From Chlamydoabsidia padenii (Eukaryota > Mucoromycota > Mucoromycetes > Mucorales > Cunninghamellaceae), in assembly GCA_025330725.1 (NCBI GenBank), contig JAIWND010000029.1:62001-126000 (forward strand): a DNA stretch of 64,000 nucleotides, written 5' to 3'. Positions 24,243-36,046 of this stretch are shown one piece after another. The notes under the pieces are model-generated. The model was not told where the DNA came from. It saw nothing but the letters and a program-made list of their open reading frames with translations, and ran no database searches. Made by a program: the position numbers and the translations under genes. Numbering within the stretch: position 1 is the first letter of the stretch; the number at the start of each line of letters is the position of its first letter.

Positions 24243-25512
24243 AGTTTGTGATATACTGTATTAAAAAAAAAAAAAAAGTTAAGAGATAAAGAAAGATGAA
24301 AAATAAAATAATTAAGGAACGGCTCTTTTATGTCAACCAAGGGAGAGATAACAAGAGTGAATTTGATTGGTGATCCACTTTGCTTCATCATTCAAAGTCG
24401 AATTTAGTCTTGGCCAATCAAATGGCTGGATTACGTCCTGTCGGTCAAGCTAAAAAAAATAGGGTGGAGCCTCTCTCTCTTTTTTTTCTCTCTCTCTCTC
24501 CTTGAAACTTTATTCTTATCAGTTTGTGTTATGTGTATAGCAGCTCATCCTATTCTATCTTGGAATTCCGCAAGTCCACTGTATTGCTGAAACGAATGGA
24601 AGCGAAGGTGAGAAACTGAAGTATAGAAGATTCCATTAACCCAAATAAAACTAACGCGTAGTTAACTTCTTTCTTTTTACTTTGAACAGTATAGCTTACT
24701 TGACTAACATGGTTTACAAGCAACATCTTTTGGATGGATCCTGCAGATTATGCTCAGCAGGCTACTATTATTAAACAACTACAGAAGGTAAGCAAGCTCA
24801 TCTACCATTACCTTGACGGAGCACCCTTTAATTAGGATAATACTAACACAACCCTTTCTTTTTATAGACAATCTATTTGTCTTTACTTTAAACCGAAGGT
24901 CTCTGATGCATAAATGATTGGCATTGTCAAGATAATGATAGGTAAGGATGAAAAAAAAAAAAAAAAAGGATCAAGGGTTATGTGATGCAGGTTGAAGAAT
25001 CATTCAACACTGGAGGGGGGCAGACATGCGTACTTTACTTTGACTAACATCAAGATAATATATATATATATGCTCAATATAAAGTAGATGGAATATCATT
25101 GGATCTCACCCTATATCGTACATTGGGTCATCTGGCAAGATCGAAGAAAAGGGCAACTGGACGGACAATCTTGAACTCCTTGATGGTTAAAAACTCAGCT
25201 TTGGTATGACTGTGATAGGATCATGTAAGTAAACGAGGGATGTTTGAATGCATGCATGTATGACTTACTTAGGGATAACTAATTATGTGATATCTATCTA
25301 CCTAGGGTTTTCAAGGCTGGATGAAACACAAAACTACTATGACGAATGGGTCTTCATACTTTTCAACACTGGTCTTTCAAGGTAACTATCATATGAAAAG
25401 GATTGGCTGTACTCGGCGGGCTTTGTAATTCACGGCTTACTCATTTTATTTCTTTTTTTTTTGTGGGGAACTTCTTTTTTTTTTTTCTCCCTTCTCCTTC
25501 CTCTAGTCCTTG
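24243..25512. other. possible spliced non-coding or short-ORF transcript
   Basis: Plus-strand splice-like sites are well formed: GCGAAG|GTGAG (24610) to GAACAG (24690), CAGAAG|GTAAGC (24789) to TTATAG (24868), ATCAT|GTAAGT (25227) to ACCTAG (25306), and TCAAG|GTAACT (25381). Only short frames are open. The longest with a natural look starts MDPADYAQQATIIKQLQK at about 24735 and ends shortly after either splicing or read-through. It could be a lncRNA, a small-protein gene or 5' leader exons. The NmrA-like gene starts divergently at 24242. Confidence 0.3.
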
Positions 25513-26662
25513 ATGCCTATCTTGCCTCATATAATTCAATCACGATTCAATAGAGCCTTGGCGGTAGTTCACTCTCTTCCTCAAGACGAAACTGGACTTC
25601 GACCTATTCCTACCGATCGACTCAAATTTTATGGACTCTACAAACAGGCAACCGTTGGTGAATGCAACACACCAAAACCTTCCTCAAGAAAAGTCGTTGA
25701 CTATGCGAAATGGTAATAATAACAGCACTCAGTTAAACCAATGGGAATTAACTTTTTGTTGTAGGAAAGCTTGGTATCGAGTACGCCAGCTTGATCGTTT
25801 GGAGGCACAGAATTTATATGTAAATGCTCTTGTAGAACTATTGGTGGAAGTAAGTAGTAAAACATTCCCTCCCTTAAGAATCATCAATACTAATTGGCTT
25901 CTATTTATAGTTTATTCATCGATATCCAAGTAATCCGTATGTTGATTTTGCAAAAGAAGCTCTGCAGAGCCTGGAAACAGACATTCCAGCTGGATCTGAA
26001 GAAGGTAAGCAGGAGAAGACAACGAAACGATCTAATCCCTTCCTTCAATTAATAACAACAACACAGAATCATATGCATGGGATCACTCTTTGGAATCTCT
26101 CAATTCATTGACATTTATCGAACCAAACGACCTGACGAATTATACCCACCTCGTGACATCACCTACCGCCTCACATTTCACCAACAACTCCTTGATCAGT
26201 CAAAGTCCTTCTTTAATTGCTTCTTCCACCACCACACAACAAGATTCAAAAACACCATCTCACTATTATTATCAACAACAAGTCATGACAACTCCTTCCA
26301 AGATGACTAACCTCCCTGCGTCACCACTACCCTTGGGTACCCATCCACCACCTGCATACCACCTCTCTGAACGAACATTGGAACACTTACAAACTCAAGT
26401 GACAGCCTTGACCGAACAAATGGATCGACTACGACAGGAATTACAACCGCCCAGGGTACTGCATCGTATACTGAAAACTCTTATCAAGCATCTTTTGACA
26501 CATACATTGATGGCGGCTATTCTTTTTGGTGTGCTTTGGTATCGTCGGTCTCCACTCGCCCTGGCTTTGGTGAATGGCTTTGACTTTAATATTAAATACT
26601 TACTCCGTACCATGATTCGATCCACCACTAAAAGAATCATGTTTTGGAAACTGACTGTCTAG
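25513..26662 (+). CDS. acyl-CoA-binding, C-terminal membrane-anchored protein (ACBD5/Atg37-like)
   Basis: Four exons: 25513-25712, 25765-25849, 25911-26004, 26067-26662; 324 aa. The ACBP domain spans about 1-105: FNRALAVVHSLPQ, LKFYGLYKQATVGECNTPKP and the junction-restored YAKWKAWYRVRQL. A disordered Ser/Thr region follows, then a coiled coil (LEHLQTQVTALTEQMDRL, about 225-245) and one hydrophobic segment (LMAAILFGVLWY, about 280-292) near the end. ACBP plus coiled coil plus C-terminal TM is the layout of ACBD5 and fungal Atg37, which sit on peroxisomes, bind very-long-chain acyl-CoA and act in pexophagy; localisation here is inferred. The start MPILPHI is chosen because the domain begins right after it. 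An upstream 5' exon ending in CTCTAG is possible. Confidence 0.85.
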
Positions 26663-27175
26663 ATTAGTTATGCATTGATGTTTATTGTTATTATTATTTA
26701 TCATCCTCTCCCCCCCTTTTTTAGTATATATCCCATTGTAAACTAATAAACAAATAAAACATCATTCTTTGTCCCTTGTGTTTGCTCATTTATGTTGGAT
26801 GGCCGTGTTTACATATTAACTGCACTGATGAAACTGATTAGTTACTATAGGATCATGTCGTATGGGTCGGGATGTGAATATTCTGATACCCGATGATCGT
26901 TCATGGAGTTGTGTGATCTCAAGAATGATAAATGATACCCTTCAGTTGACAAGGTCACATTGATGTTTTCTGCATTGTCAGTATTATGAAATATATCCCG
27001 AGGACCAATGCAAGTACAAACTTTAAGGGCGGAAAAAACAGACCATCGTCTCCTTTCTTTTTACTCTTCTCCTTTTCTTACTTTTTCTTTTCTTTATTCT
27101 CAGTCATATACTTTCTTAATTTTTACTTTTTACTTTTTTCTTATTCTTCATTTGATATAAGCATCTTTTTGAATC
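26663..27175. other. intergenic region
   Basis: 3' end of the ACBD5-like gene and promoter of the GH125 gene. Pyrimidine-rich leader (27040-27150). No gene seen. Confidence 0.5.
26745..26750 (+). terminator. AATAAA polyadenylation signal
   Basis: Hexamer about 83 bp after the stop codon of the ACBD5-like gene. Confidence 0.45.
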
Positions 27176-27256
27176 ATGAGCACTTGTCCCGATTATACAG
27201 AGTAAGTATAAAATTTGCATAAATTATCGGGATTTGAAATTGACAACCCGCCTTCT

Positions 27257-27287
<31 letters not shown>

Positions 27288-29096
27288 CTCTATGGCAGGT
27301 ATGCCAAAGTGTTTCATGGTGAAGCAAGTCAAGGTATATTAGGCTTACCTTTCCAAAGACCCATCGAGGCTTGCCGAACATTTACAAGTAAAGCAATTGA
27401 TTATGTGGTTGAATCTGTTGCCTCCAAAGTAAGTTTGTTTTTTATTTACCCCTGAAAAACAGAACTCCGTCCATTCTAAATGTCTTTTTTCTTTTTCTTT
27501 TCTAATAGATAGTCAATTCCGACCTTGCCAGGTTATTTACCAATACCTTCCCCAACACATTAGACACCACCATTTATCAAACCAGCTGTCTAATTCCCAA
27601 AGGATCGTGCGACCATCCACTTACCTTTGTCATCACTGGTGACATTGATGCCATGTGGCTTCGAGACTCTGCCAACCAGCTGATGCCCTACCTACCCTTT
27701 GCCAACCAAGACGTTTCACTTAAACGGTTGTTGCTAGGTACACTCTACATGCAAGCACAATTCATTTCCATTGATCCCTATGCCAACGCATTTCGAGCCC
27801 CTGATCGTCTTGACCAATGGGCACAAACTCCGACTCCGCCCGCTTTGAATCATCAACCTCATTCCCCTGGATCCACTCCTCAGGTCTATGAATTCAAATG
27901 GGAAATCGACTCACTGGCCTCTTTCTTCAGTCTTTCATACCAGTATTGGCAACATACTAATGATAGTTCATTTGTGGATTCACCCATTTGGTTCACTGCC
28001 GTTGAACGGATCTTGGATACTTTACAGCAAGAGCAACAAGGGACATTTGATTCTATCACTGGTAAGACTCCTCCCACCGATTTTTTTTTTTACCTTTCTT
28101 TTTTTGGAATAGGTCAAGTCAACCCAGTTAATGAAGAATTCCACCAACAGACAGATCGACCAACGGAAACACAATTCCAGGATGGTCGTGGGCAACCTAT
28201 TCGACGTACCGGCATGATTCGGACCCTCTTCCGTCCTTCTGATGATGCCTGTGTTTATCCCTTTTTTGTTCCCGGCAATGCCATGATGGCCGTTGAACTT
28301 GATCATCTCAGTCAATTGATCAAAGAGCGTAATGCTACCATGGCTCAACAAGCACAATCCATGTCTAAAGAAATCAGGGATGCTATTTATAAGTATGCCG
28401 TGGTAGATGTACCTGATCATGGAAAAGTATTTGCATGTACGTTCATGCATTGACATGATTGAAATCCCGCTCACTTTTTTTTTTTTCTTCTTTGCATGAA
28501 TCTAGATGAAGTGGATGGGTATGGTTCTCAGCTAATCATGGATGATGCCAATATTCCTTCCTTGTTATCTTTACCACTACTTGGGTTTATTGATCAAGCA
28601 GATCCGATTTATCAGAATACCCGCCGGCTTGTATTATCGCGTGCAAACCCCTATTATTTTGAAGGCCCGCGTATGGTTGGGATCGGCGGGCCCCACGTGC
28701 CATTGAATTATGCATGGCCAATGTCTCAGATTGTCAGGGTAAACCATGACCTTAAGGTCCAGCGTATTTTATCCACTCACTTTTTCTATTTTTTTTTATT
28801 TTATTTTTTTATGATGATAGATACTGACATCGACGGATGATGAGGAAATCAAACAAACATTACAATGGTTGGTCAATTCCACTGATAAAACTGGATTAAT
28901 ACATGAATCCGTTAGTGTGTTTAATGGTAAAAGTTCAACCTACTAATGATCATTCATTTACTTACCTTTCTATCTCCATTTAGTCAAAGGTGGGAAAGAT
29001 CCTTATACTAGATCTTGGTTTGCTTGGGCCAATGGATTATTTGGTCAAGCAATTTTGAAAATCAGCCAAGAAAAACCACATCTCTTGAGTGTTTGA
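27176..29096 (+). CDS. glycoside hydrolase family 125 exo-alpha-1,6-mannosidase-like protein
   Basis: Seven exons: 27176-27201, 27299-27428, 27509-28061, 28113-28436, 28506-28738, 28821-28926, 28984-29096; 494 aa. GH125 hallmarks are TFVITGDIDAMWLRDSANQL (about 87-106), YEFKWEIDSL, GMIRTLFRPSDDACVYPFFV, YEVDGYGSQLIMDDANIPSL and GIGGPHVPLNYAWPMSQIVR. The Asp/Glu carrying stretches (ITGDIDAMWLRD and IDDAN-like) correspond to the family's substrate and catalytic pockets. No signal peptide or membrane segment is visible, so the enzyme looks cytosolic or unconventional, unlike some fungal relatives that are secreted or Golgi-located. It probably trims alpha-mannosides from N-glycans (family knowledge). 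The first exon is only 26 nt, and the recurrent motif lies in intron 1 (27228-27240). Confidence 0.9.
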
Positions 29097-29219
29097 TTAC
29101 ACACCCAGACATACCAGTTAATAGCCCATTCATATCATTTTATAACTTCTATTTTATTTCATTAAAAGACATACAAATAAACTATATAAAGTAGAGACTA
29201 TAAAAGGAGACATAAAAAT

Positions 29220-32200
29220 CTATCGTCTAGGTTTTCGTCGGAGATACACCATAGTGACCACAGCAAAGATATTGAAGAAGATGAAGAGCATTAAAATCCC
29301 AAAGTTGGCCCACTTTGGATGTTAGCCCCCAACCACAAGTCGTATCATAATACTTTTCACCAGTCGAGTATTGACAGTAACCACATTGTTCAGGTTGCAT
29401 CGCGCCGGGGTTGCTGATATAGCCGGTAGCCCCCTGAGTGAAGAAGGATTGAGTGTATTATTCGCAGGTCTGGCCAGGAGGTCGTGTGAAACGAATCAAG
29501 TCGTTATCGGTACATTCCACAGTCATGTTTTCCAATTCGTTCACCGTCATACCTTCAAGAAAGTAATGGAAAGGATTGGCCCAGTACATCCAAGCGCTCC
29601 AGAATTTTGGCATTGCCATAGGGGGTTGCATTAAACCGCTAAACAACATAAGGATTGACATAACAAGAGGAATTCTATTATTAAAAAAAATTAGTATACT
29701 TATTTTCATTCATTATAACGTCTACTTACAATACCGACGCCGTTTTAAAGCTCTCTGTTAAGCTTCCCATGATATAACCTAGCGTTACAGCCCAAGTGAC
29801 AATAGCGGAGAGGTTCAGGTAAAAGAAACTCACCGCTTCAGATATGTTCTTCATGGCTGAGGTCCAAAAAATTCCAAACATAAAGAAGGCCGAGAAAAAG
29901 AGAACTAAAAGAAAAAGAAAGAAAAAGAAAAGAGAGGGAGAGAGATTAGTCAGGTAAAAGTATCATAAGTTAATATCGATTAAGGTATGACTTACTATAA
30001 GGTACTTCAACCAAGACCGCAGAGATTGCCAAGGAAACCAGGAATAGTATCGAGATGCATATTCACGTCGGAAGTAAATACGCTCAGTCATAAATTTAGG
30101 TTGTGCGAGAATAACAAAGGTTGTATAGAGAGCAAATATTTTGTTTTGAAGATCAGAGGTTGAGTGACCAAGTTTCCAATAAGTAAAGCCCTGCATTTAA
30201 AAAAAATGATTAATCAAACATTGCTTCTACTATTATCAGTCTTCACTTACGGTAATGAGTGCAATCAGCATAATATTGATGAAGCGATCTCCATTATATT
30301 CAGGAGATCTCCAATACGACAAAGCCATACGCTTATGTATCAAAACAAATTGAGTCCAAAGAGAGGTGGCATAAGTATTGGCTTCACGAGTGGGATTCAG
30401 ATCGACGGTTTGATGGATTTGTTCGAGTTCTTCTTCCAGTTCCTTTGCTTGTTTAGATTCTGCCCACACAGTAGCCCAGTCCTTGGTTACTTTACCGGCC
30501 GTACCAGCACCAACCACTTCGAGAATATATTCAGCAGGATTAGCATCGCTTCCACAGACAGGTCCACCATTTTGTTCAAAGTAATCAATCATCACACGAG
30601 CATCAGTACCAATTGGACCATAGTAGGCTGTTCTACCACCACGCACCAAGAGTAAGAGATGATCAAAGTGATCAAAGAGAATAGCAGAAGGTTGATGGAT
30701 CGTACAGAGCACAGGCCAGCCAGCATCAGCAAGTTTTCTGATGAATCGAATAATGTTGGATGAAGATTGAGCATCCAGACCAGACGTAGGTTCATCCAAA
30801 AAGAGTAATTGAGGCTTGCCAACCAATTCCATACCAATAGTCAATCGTTTACGTTCTTCTACAGAGATACCAAAACCAGATTCCACTTCACCAATTTGAG
30901 CATCAGCAATGTCTTCCATTTCCAAGAGTTGCAAGATAGTTTCCACATAGTCGTCCTTTTCTTGACGAGGGACATCAGCAGGTTGTCGCAAGTAAGCTGA
31001 GAATCGTAGGGCTTCACGTACCGTCACCGCAGGTTGATGTACATCCATTTGTTCACAGTAGCCAGTAATACGTTCAGGACCTTCACATGAATATACAGAG
31101 CCATCCATTTCTTTCACCATTAATGTTTTGGTACCATAGGCAAGGGGATTCATCCGATAGATCCTATTGATATTGAGTTAGTTTATTGTCTTTGTATATT
31201 AAATATTTTTAGATACTTACCAAAATAACCAAGGGTGCATTTCTTCGTAGCTAACAATATAACCTGTGTAGTTGTAAAAGGTAATGATGATGACACTTGA
31301 TAGTTGAGTGGCGACAAAGAAGGAAGGAGAGATCGCACCCCAGAATCGGAAGAAGCTAATGGTTGACATGTTGATAAAAAACATGACAATAAAGTAGGTG
31401 AAGAACCGACCAGCGCTAAGATTCATGCCCATTATAAAGTACGAGCAGATTTCAAAGAGCAAGACTATATAAAACAAGAGAGTTGAGAATATTTTTCATT
31501 GTGAGGTAAAAAAAAAAGGGGGGGGGAGATCTTACCTTGAGCCACGGCAAACGGGACATCCAAAATGACTTAAGCCAAGTAAAACGTCGATGGTCGATAA
31601 AGAGCAAAGTGTTTATGTTTTTCCAAGATCGGCCAACCCATCATGAAGCGCACCAGTTCAGATTGAGAGACAAAGAAGTTGAGCATGATCGAGTGGAAGA
31701 TAGCACCAGAACGAAAGAAGGCACCAGTTTCATTAGGAAGATTCATGTAGAAGCAAGAAGTAGTAATCAGACCTTAGATCAAGATAGTACCATAGTGAGA
31801 CAATAAGTCTTCCCTGTCCATAATAAGCAGATGATATTGTCGAATAGTGAATGCCTTAACTTGTTGGTAGAATGAGGCAGTATAAGGAGCACTGCGAGAA
31901 GCCCTCTTTAGATGTCCTTGGTCGGCAGTCTGGCGGAATTGTTGCCTTTCAGTCTTTGGTGAGTTGTTGTTCATATGCATCGATTTCGGTCATCATGCTG
32001 GTGTAGATCTTGGATTCTTGATAGCATTGTTCAAAGGCTTGAGCATTGAGAGGCACACGAGCTTCAAATCCAGACTTGATTTCACGTTCCAGAGGATTGC
32101 AGACGAGGTGGACAGTAGAACGCTAGGTCTTCAAAGTATTGGCGAGCTTCACCCACAGGGCCAAAGTAGATACACTGGCCTTCGTCCAAGAGGAGCACCT

Positions 32201-32897
32201 TGTCAAATTCGTTAAAAATAGAGTTCGAAGCTTGGTATAAAGTAGCGACAGTTGTTTTGTGGAAGACATCAGTCATGATTCGAAGAGAGCGCACATAATC
32301 CAAAGCAGAGGCAGCATCCAACCCACGAGTATAGCAATCCCAGCAGTTGATAGAACTGTACGTGGTCATTTGTTCCGCAATTGACAGTCGTTGTCGTTCA
32401 CCACCAGGTAGACCACGTACAAAAGCATTTTCCACCATGGTGTTCATTTGCTTCGTAAGACCCAGCGTGTTTCCCAGAAGATAAAGGATCTTGTTGACAA
32501 AATCAGTCTTTGATTCTTCAGGCAAGCGTTTTCCAGGAGTCTTGGTGCGAAGAGCAAATTGCAGAGTTTGCTTGGTTGTAAGTGTTCGATAATGGAGATC
32601 TTGTTCATAATAGCAGACTTGACCTTGGAATTCCTTGACAAACAAATCGTAATCATTCCCACCATAGCTGACCGCACCGTCGACGTCAATAAAACTGCTA
32701 CGCATGTTCGCCACCACCTTAAGAAGAGAAGTACAACCTGCACCAGGTCGACCAAGAGCATTTCGCCATCCTTGCAAAAACCATTAAAAGAGTGAAGGAT
32801 CGTTTTCTTGTTGTCGCTTAGCCCAATACCAAAGTATTTCCACACCTTGAATATATCACCAATAAAGTCGAGTAGTGTGTGCATCAGCAACAAGACC
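29220..32897 (-). pseudogene. PDR/ABCG-type transporter pseudogene (first of three copies)
   Basis: Compared with the two intact copies to its right, this copy lacks exons 1-2. It is out of frame near 32860 (about 11 bp missing) and near the first Walker A (about 7 bp missing between 'ATGCTCTTGGT' and 'CGACCT', ~32755). It carries LPGGERQRL in place of LSGGERKRL. It lacks a segment after YCPPR (~32110) and has lost ~650 bp including the whole second Walker A region (junction at 31076). It has an internal deletion in a TM segment at ~30110 and an in-frame TAA in the GQTC loop (29459-29461). Other blocks, such as 30240-31070, remain almost identical to the intact copies. It cannot encode a functional transporter. 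Transcription is unknown. Confidence 0.92.
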
Positions 32898-33711
32898 CTA
32901 ATTTGTTTTTTTTTAAAAAAATAAAAAATAAAAATAAAAAGAAGAGGTAGAGGAAGAGAAAGAAAAAAAGGCATTGTCGGTTTTAAAAATCTTTATTAAA
33001 ACAAGGTTATGGTATCTATTCTAAAGTCCATCTTCGTTTCAAGGTGATGTACCTTTACTTACAGGGGCAACCACGAGAAGGTATAGACTATCTGCCCCCA
33101 ACCCCCAGATCCAAATAACCCCAAGATCCCAATATGCTGGCTCTTTTTATCACCCATCTTCCGGCCTGGCTTATCTAAAAAGACCTACAACACGCAAGCA
33201 AGTGATTGAAGCACCAATGAAAATGATACAATTACTTTGTTTATTGGCCAGATAAACAAAGTCCCTCAGAGCCCAAGTATCAGATTCACGCTTCGCATCT
33301 TCCAGAGAGAGATACCCAGTAAAGATAACGTCGAACAACAGCAAGCACGAAGCATAAGTACCAAAAGAGCCAGCATAACTTTACTTTCATGATCTCCCAG
33401 CCAGTCCTCCATAGAGGTACAAAAACAAGCAAGCCATGAAAGAAAGTGTTATAGAGAAAAGAAGGAAAAAAATTGTCGAATTCCAAGCCTCTTAGTCTTC
33501 CCCACAAAAAAAAAAAAAAAAAAAAAGCCTCGGAACCCAAAAATGGCGTCGAGGAACGTCGCCATTTCAAATGCATGATAAAAAAACAATATTTTAAATG
33601 CCGCTTGATAACAACAATTGACTTCGCCCCTTATTCCCTTCACAACACACTGCTTTTTATAACAAAACAATATCTCTTAATAACAATACACTATATCTTC
33701 ACACAAGCAAA
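32898..33711. other. intergenic region, no gene seen
   Basis: The expected position of the missing 5' exons of the pseudogene; I find no similarity to the N-terminal exons of the intact copies. It ends in the promoter of the 33712 gene. Confidence 0.5.
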
Positions 33712-33781
33712 ATGAACATACATCCTAAATATTCAGATGGTAACAAGCACTCACAAAAAAAATTGAGATCACGATTGTTAA

Positions 33782-33816
<35 letters not shown>

Positions 33817-35258
33817 TTCCTGAAGAAATTGCCTCCTCCCTGATTAGCTTGGTGAATGAAAAAAAAGAAGTACAATGGTCTGATTTAGTTAGTGACTTGA
33901 AAGAGTCTGTTATTGACTCATACATGGGGCAAGGAGCGACACGCTTGCATGGGGAGTGGAGAAAAAGGATAAAATTGGTGGCCGAAAATCTGGGTTACGA
34001 GCTGATAAAGTTTTATGAAATTGACTGGTCAGACATTGATGCCGCCTTGGTGGTAAAACCCCAACCTCTGTCCTCCTCCTCCTCCTCCTCCTCATCATCA
34101 TCATCTAAATGTAAGTCCAATTATAAAATGTCGGCATTTGAAATATCCCGGGTCCTGAAGGTGTATAACGACATCCCGTTTGACGACAAGTGGGTTTTGT
34201 CCACAGGAACAGTGGTGGAAGAAAAAATGGTGGATTTGGTGAAGGCTTCTTTGTTTGAACATCCTGTTCATTCATTCATCCTGGACATCAGCGACCCTGT
34301 ATGGAAGAAACATTTCACGGATGCCGAACTGAAAGAAATCGGTTCCTTTGGGGCGAAGACATTTGGCGATCTTCCCAACGAGGTACAGGAATATCTTGAT
34401 TCCTACGACAAAAAATGGGAGTCTGGGCTTGATTTGTACAACCATGCAAGCAACCACCACCACCATCCAATAAACGAATTCGATAAAGAATGGATTCGCA
34501 AGAGCATGGTCGGTGTGGCGGAATTGTTTTTGGGACACGACACCCTCTTACTGGATGACAAGTCGGAAGCGGATCTTATGCATAACTTGTGGCCATTTGT
34601 GTATACGATCTTCAAGGACAACCTGATCAAGGCGCAGTTAGGGGAAAGGATAAGCATTGCTGTGGCTCTGGCAAGAAACGATCAAAGAGGCCTCGAATCA
34701 TCAACAAGACGACCAAGAAAGATACTTGGTGCAAAGGTGGACATACTCTTCAAAGCCGGGACTGATGAATTGGGATCCTGTGAATTAGGAAAGGATAACG
34801 TAATAATTGTTGATGATAAATATCTTGATGATGGATTGATGAAGCTTCCAAAGACATTGCGGGATATGCTATGTGCATTGGTGACCAAGAACCCCGCACA
34901 GAAAAGAAACCTGTCGACAATTGGTATAATAATCATGGGTAACTATACAATCAAAGAAGCAACAACATGAAACTAACAAAATAAGTTTGTAGGACTTGAC
35001 ATGGAGGTGTTGAAGATGGACATCCCTGTAGGATCAACAATCACAAGAGTTCTTAAAACTCAATCTCTCTCATTCCCCTCATCTGCTGATACAATTGGTT
35101 TGGATTTTATCCCTATGTTGGAGATTGTCTGGAAGACCAAGCGAACTATGCTTGAAAACATGAAGACCCTGAAAATCCGAAAAAGGAAAATGGCAGATAT
35201 TGTATATGACGAAATGAACAAGTTGGATGGTGTACCTTTCTCCTTTATAAAACAATAA
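33712..35258 (+). CDS. lineage-type protein of unknown function, possible PD-(D/E)XK-like core
   Basis: Three exons: 33712-33739 (MNIHPKYSD), 33826-34938, 34993-35258; 468 aa, all phases consistent. Exon 1 was added because the 33826 frame is open upstream without an ATG. It contains a 12-Ser run and a His cluster. The C-terminal half has GAKVDILFKAGTDELGSCEL, then VDDKYLDDGLMKLPKTLRDM. The order Asp ... Glu-x-Gly/Glu ... Lys with surrounding strands and helices resembles what I remember of a multicopy protein family of Mucorales and, weakly, a restriction-endonuclease-like core. That fold call is inference and needs a profile search. It lies head-away between the ABC pseudogene and the intact ABC copies and is flanked on the right by small repeats. 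Confidence 0.7.
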
Positions 35259-35292
35259 AATAAAAATCTCTTTCTTCATGTCTTGTTGTTTT

Positions 35293-35347
35293 GGATCGGG
35301 TCCATAGACGATTCTCCCATTCATGCAAATTTAAACACCGCTACACA
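35293..35347. repeat. small dispersed repeat, copy 1
   Basis: GGATCGGGTCCATAGACGAT followed by TTCATGCAAATTTAAACACCGC. A related copy lies at 41851-41925, and a partly inverted echo occurs at 35656-35705. Confidence 0.5.
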
Positions 35348-35477
35348 GTTATGTTTGTGTCTTTTTCTATTAAGCCCATAACTTGGTCTCATTGTGTGTT
35401 TTCATTGTTACCTATGTGTATTCATTTACTTTACTTTGTATTTAAATTTAAAACATTCATTACATGAAATAGGTACT

Positions 35478-35876
35478 GTAGCATTTCTAGGAGAAGCGCA
35501 ATTTACGTTTGAAAAAAAAAATTAGAGTCTTTTCATCATGGTTGGCTTCCATGTATCCCTGATTAAGCAGATTTAAGTGTCAATTTATGCAAATCCACCT
35601 CTACATCTAGTCCTACATAGCTATACGCTCGAAGGGTGGTGAGATTTGATTCATGCAAGTGAACGCGGTGTTTTAATTTCAGATCTCAATTCTGCATGAA
35701 TTTCTCAACCCAGGGAACCAAGTGTCGTTGTCAGGGGTAGCCTAGGAGAGGAGCAATTTACGTTTGAAAAAAAAATCCAGAGTCTTTTCATCATGATATA
35801 GTTTCCATGACCTACCCAACAACCCCTGATTATGCAGATTCAAATCCAGATTCATGTGAATTCACCTCTACCCACA
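35478..35876. repeat. direct repeat pair of ~135 bp
   Basis: 35478-35610 and 35737-35876 share 'GCAATTTACGTTTGAAAAAA', 'AGAGTCTTTTCATCATG', 'CCCTGATTA(A/T)GCAGATT' and 'CACCTCTAC' in the same order with small differences. The ~125 bp between them is AT-rich. No ORF spans the unit. Confidence 0.75.
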
Positions 35877-36046
35877 CGGCCTACTTGGACATATTCATCC
35901 CGCACCTGATTTTTTTTTTTTTTTTTTATTGGTCAAGTTATAGGAGAACAAACAAATGAATACTATGTCTACAGGATGAAGAATGATAATGATAAAAGAT
36001 ATATGGGGTAACTATTAAGGTAAAGATGGATGAGGTAAAAATAGAT

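Larger units (their letters stand above)
35259..36046. other. repeat-bearing intergenic region
   Basis: Separates the 33712 gene (+) from the 3' end of the first intact ABC gene (-). It holds the repeats listed at 35293 and 35478 and a ~17-nt T tract near 35910. No gene seen. Confidence 0.6.

Noticed and set aside
30164..30655. 163-aa plus-strand frame, repeated at 37220-37525
   Set aside because: Antisense shadow of the conserved ABC NBD2 exon; appears only because the copies are near-identical.
33849..33925. start of the unknown gene at the first codon of its long frame
   Set aside because: That codon is TTG; the first in-frame ATG of the exon is well inside. A small upstream exon with an ATG gives a better model.
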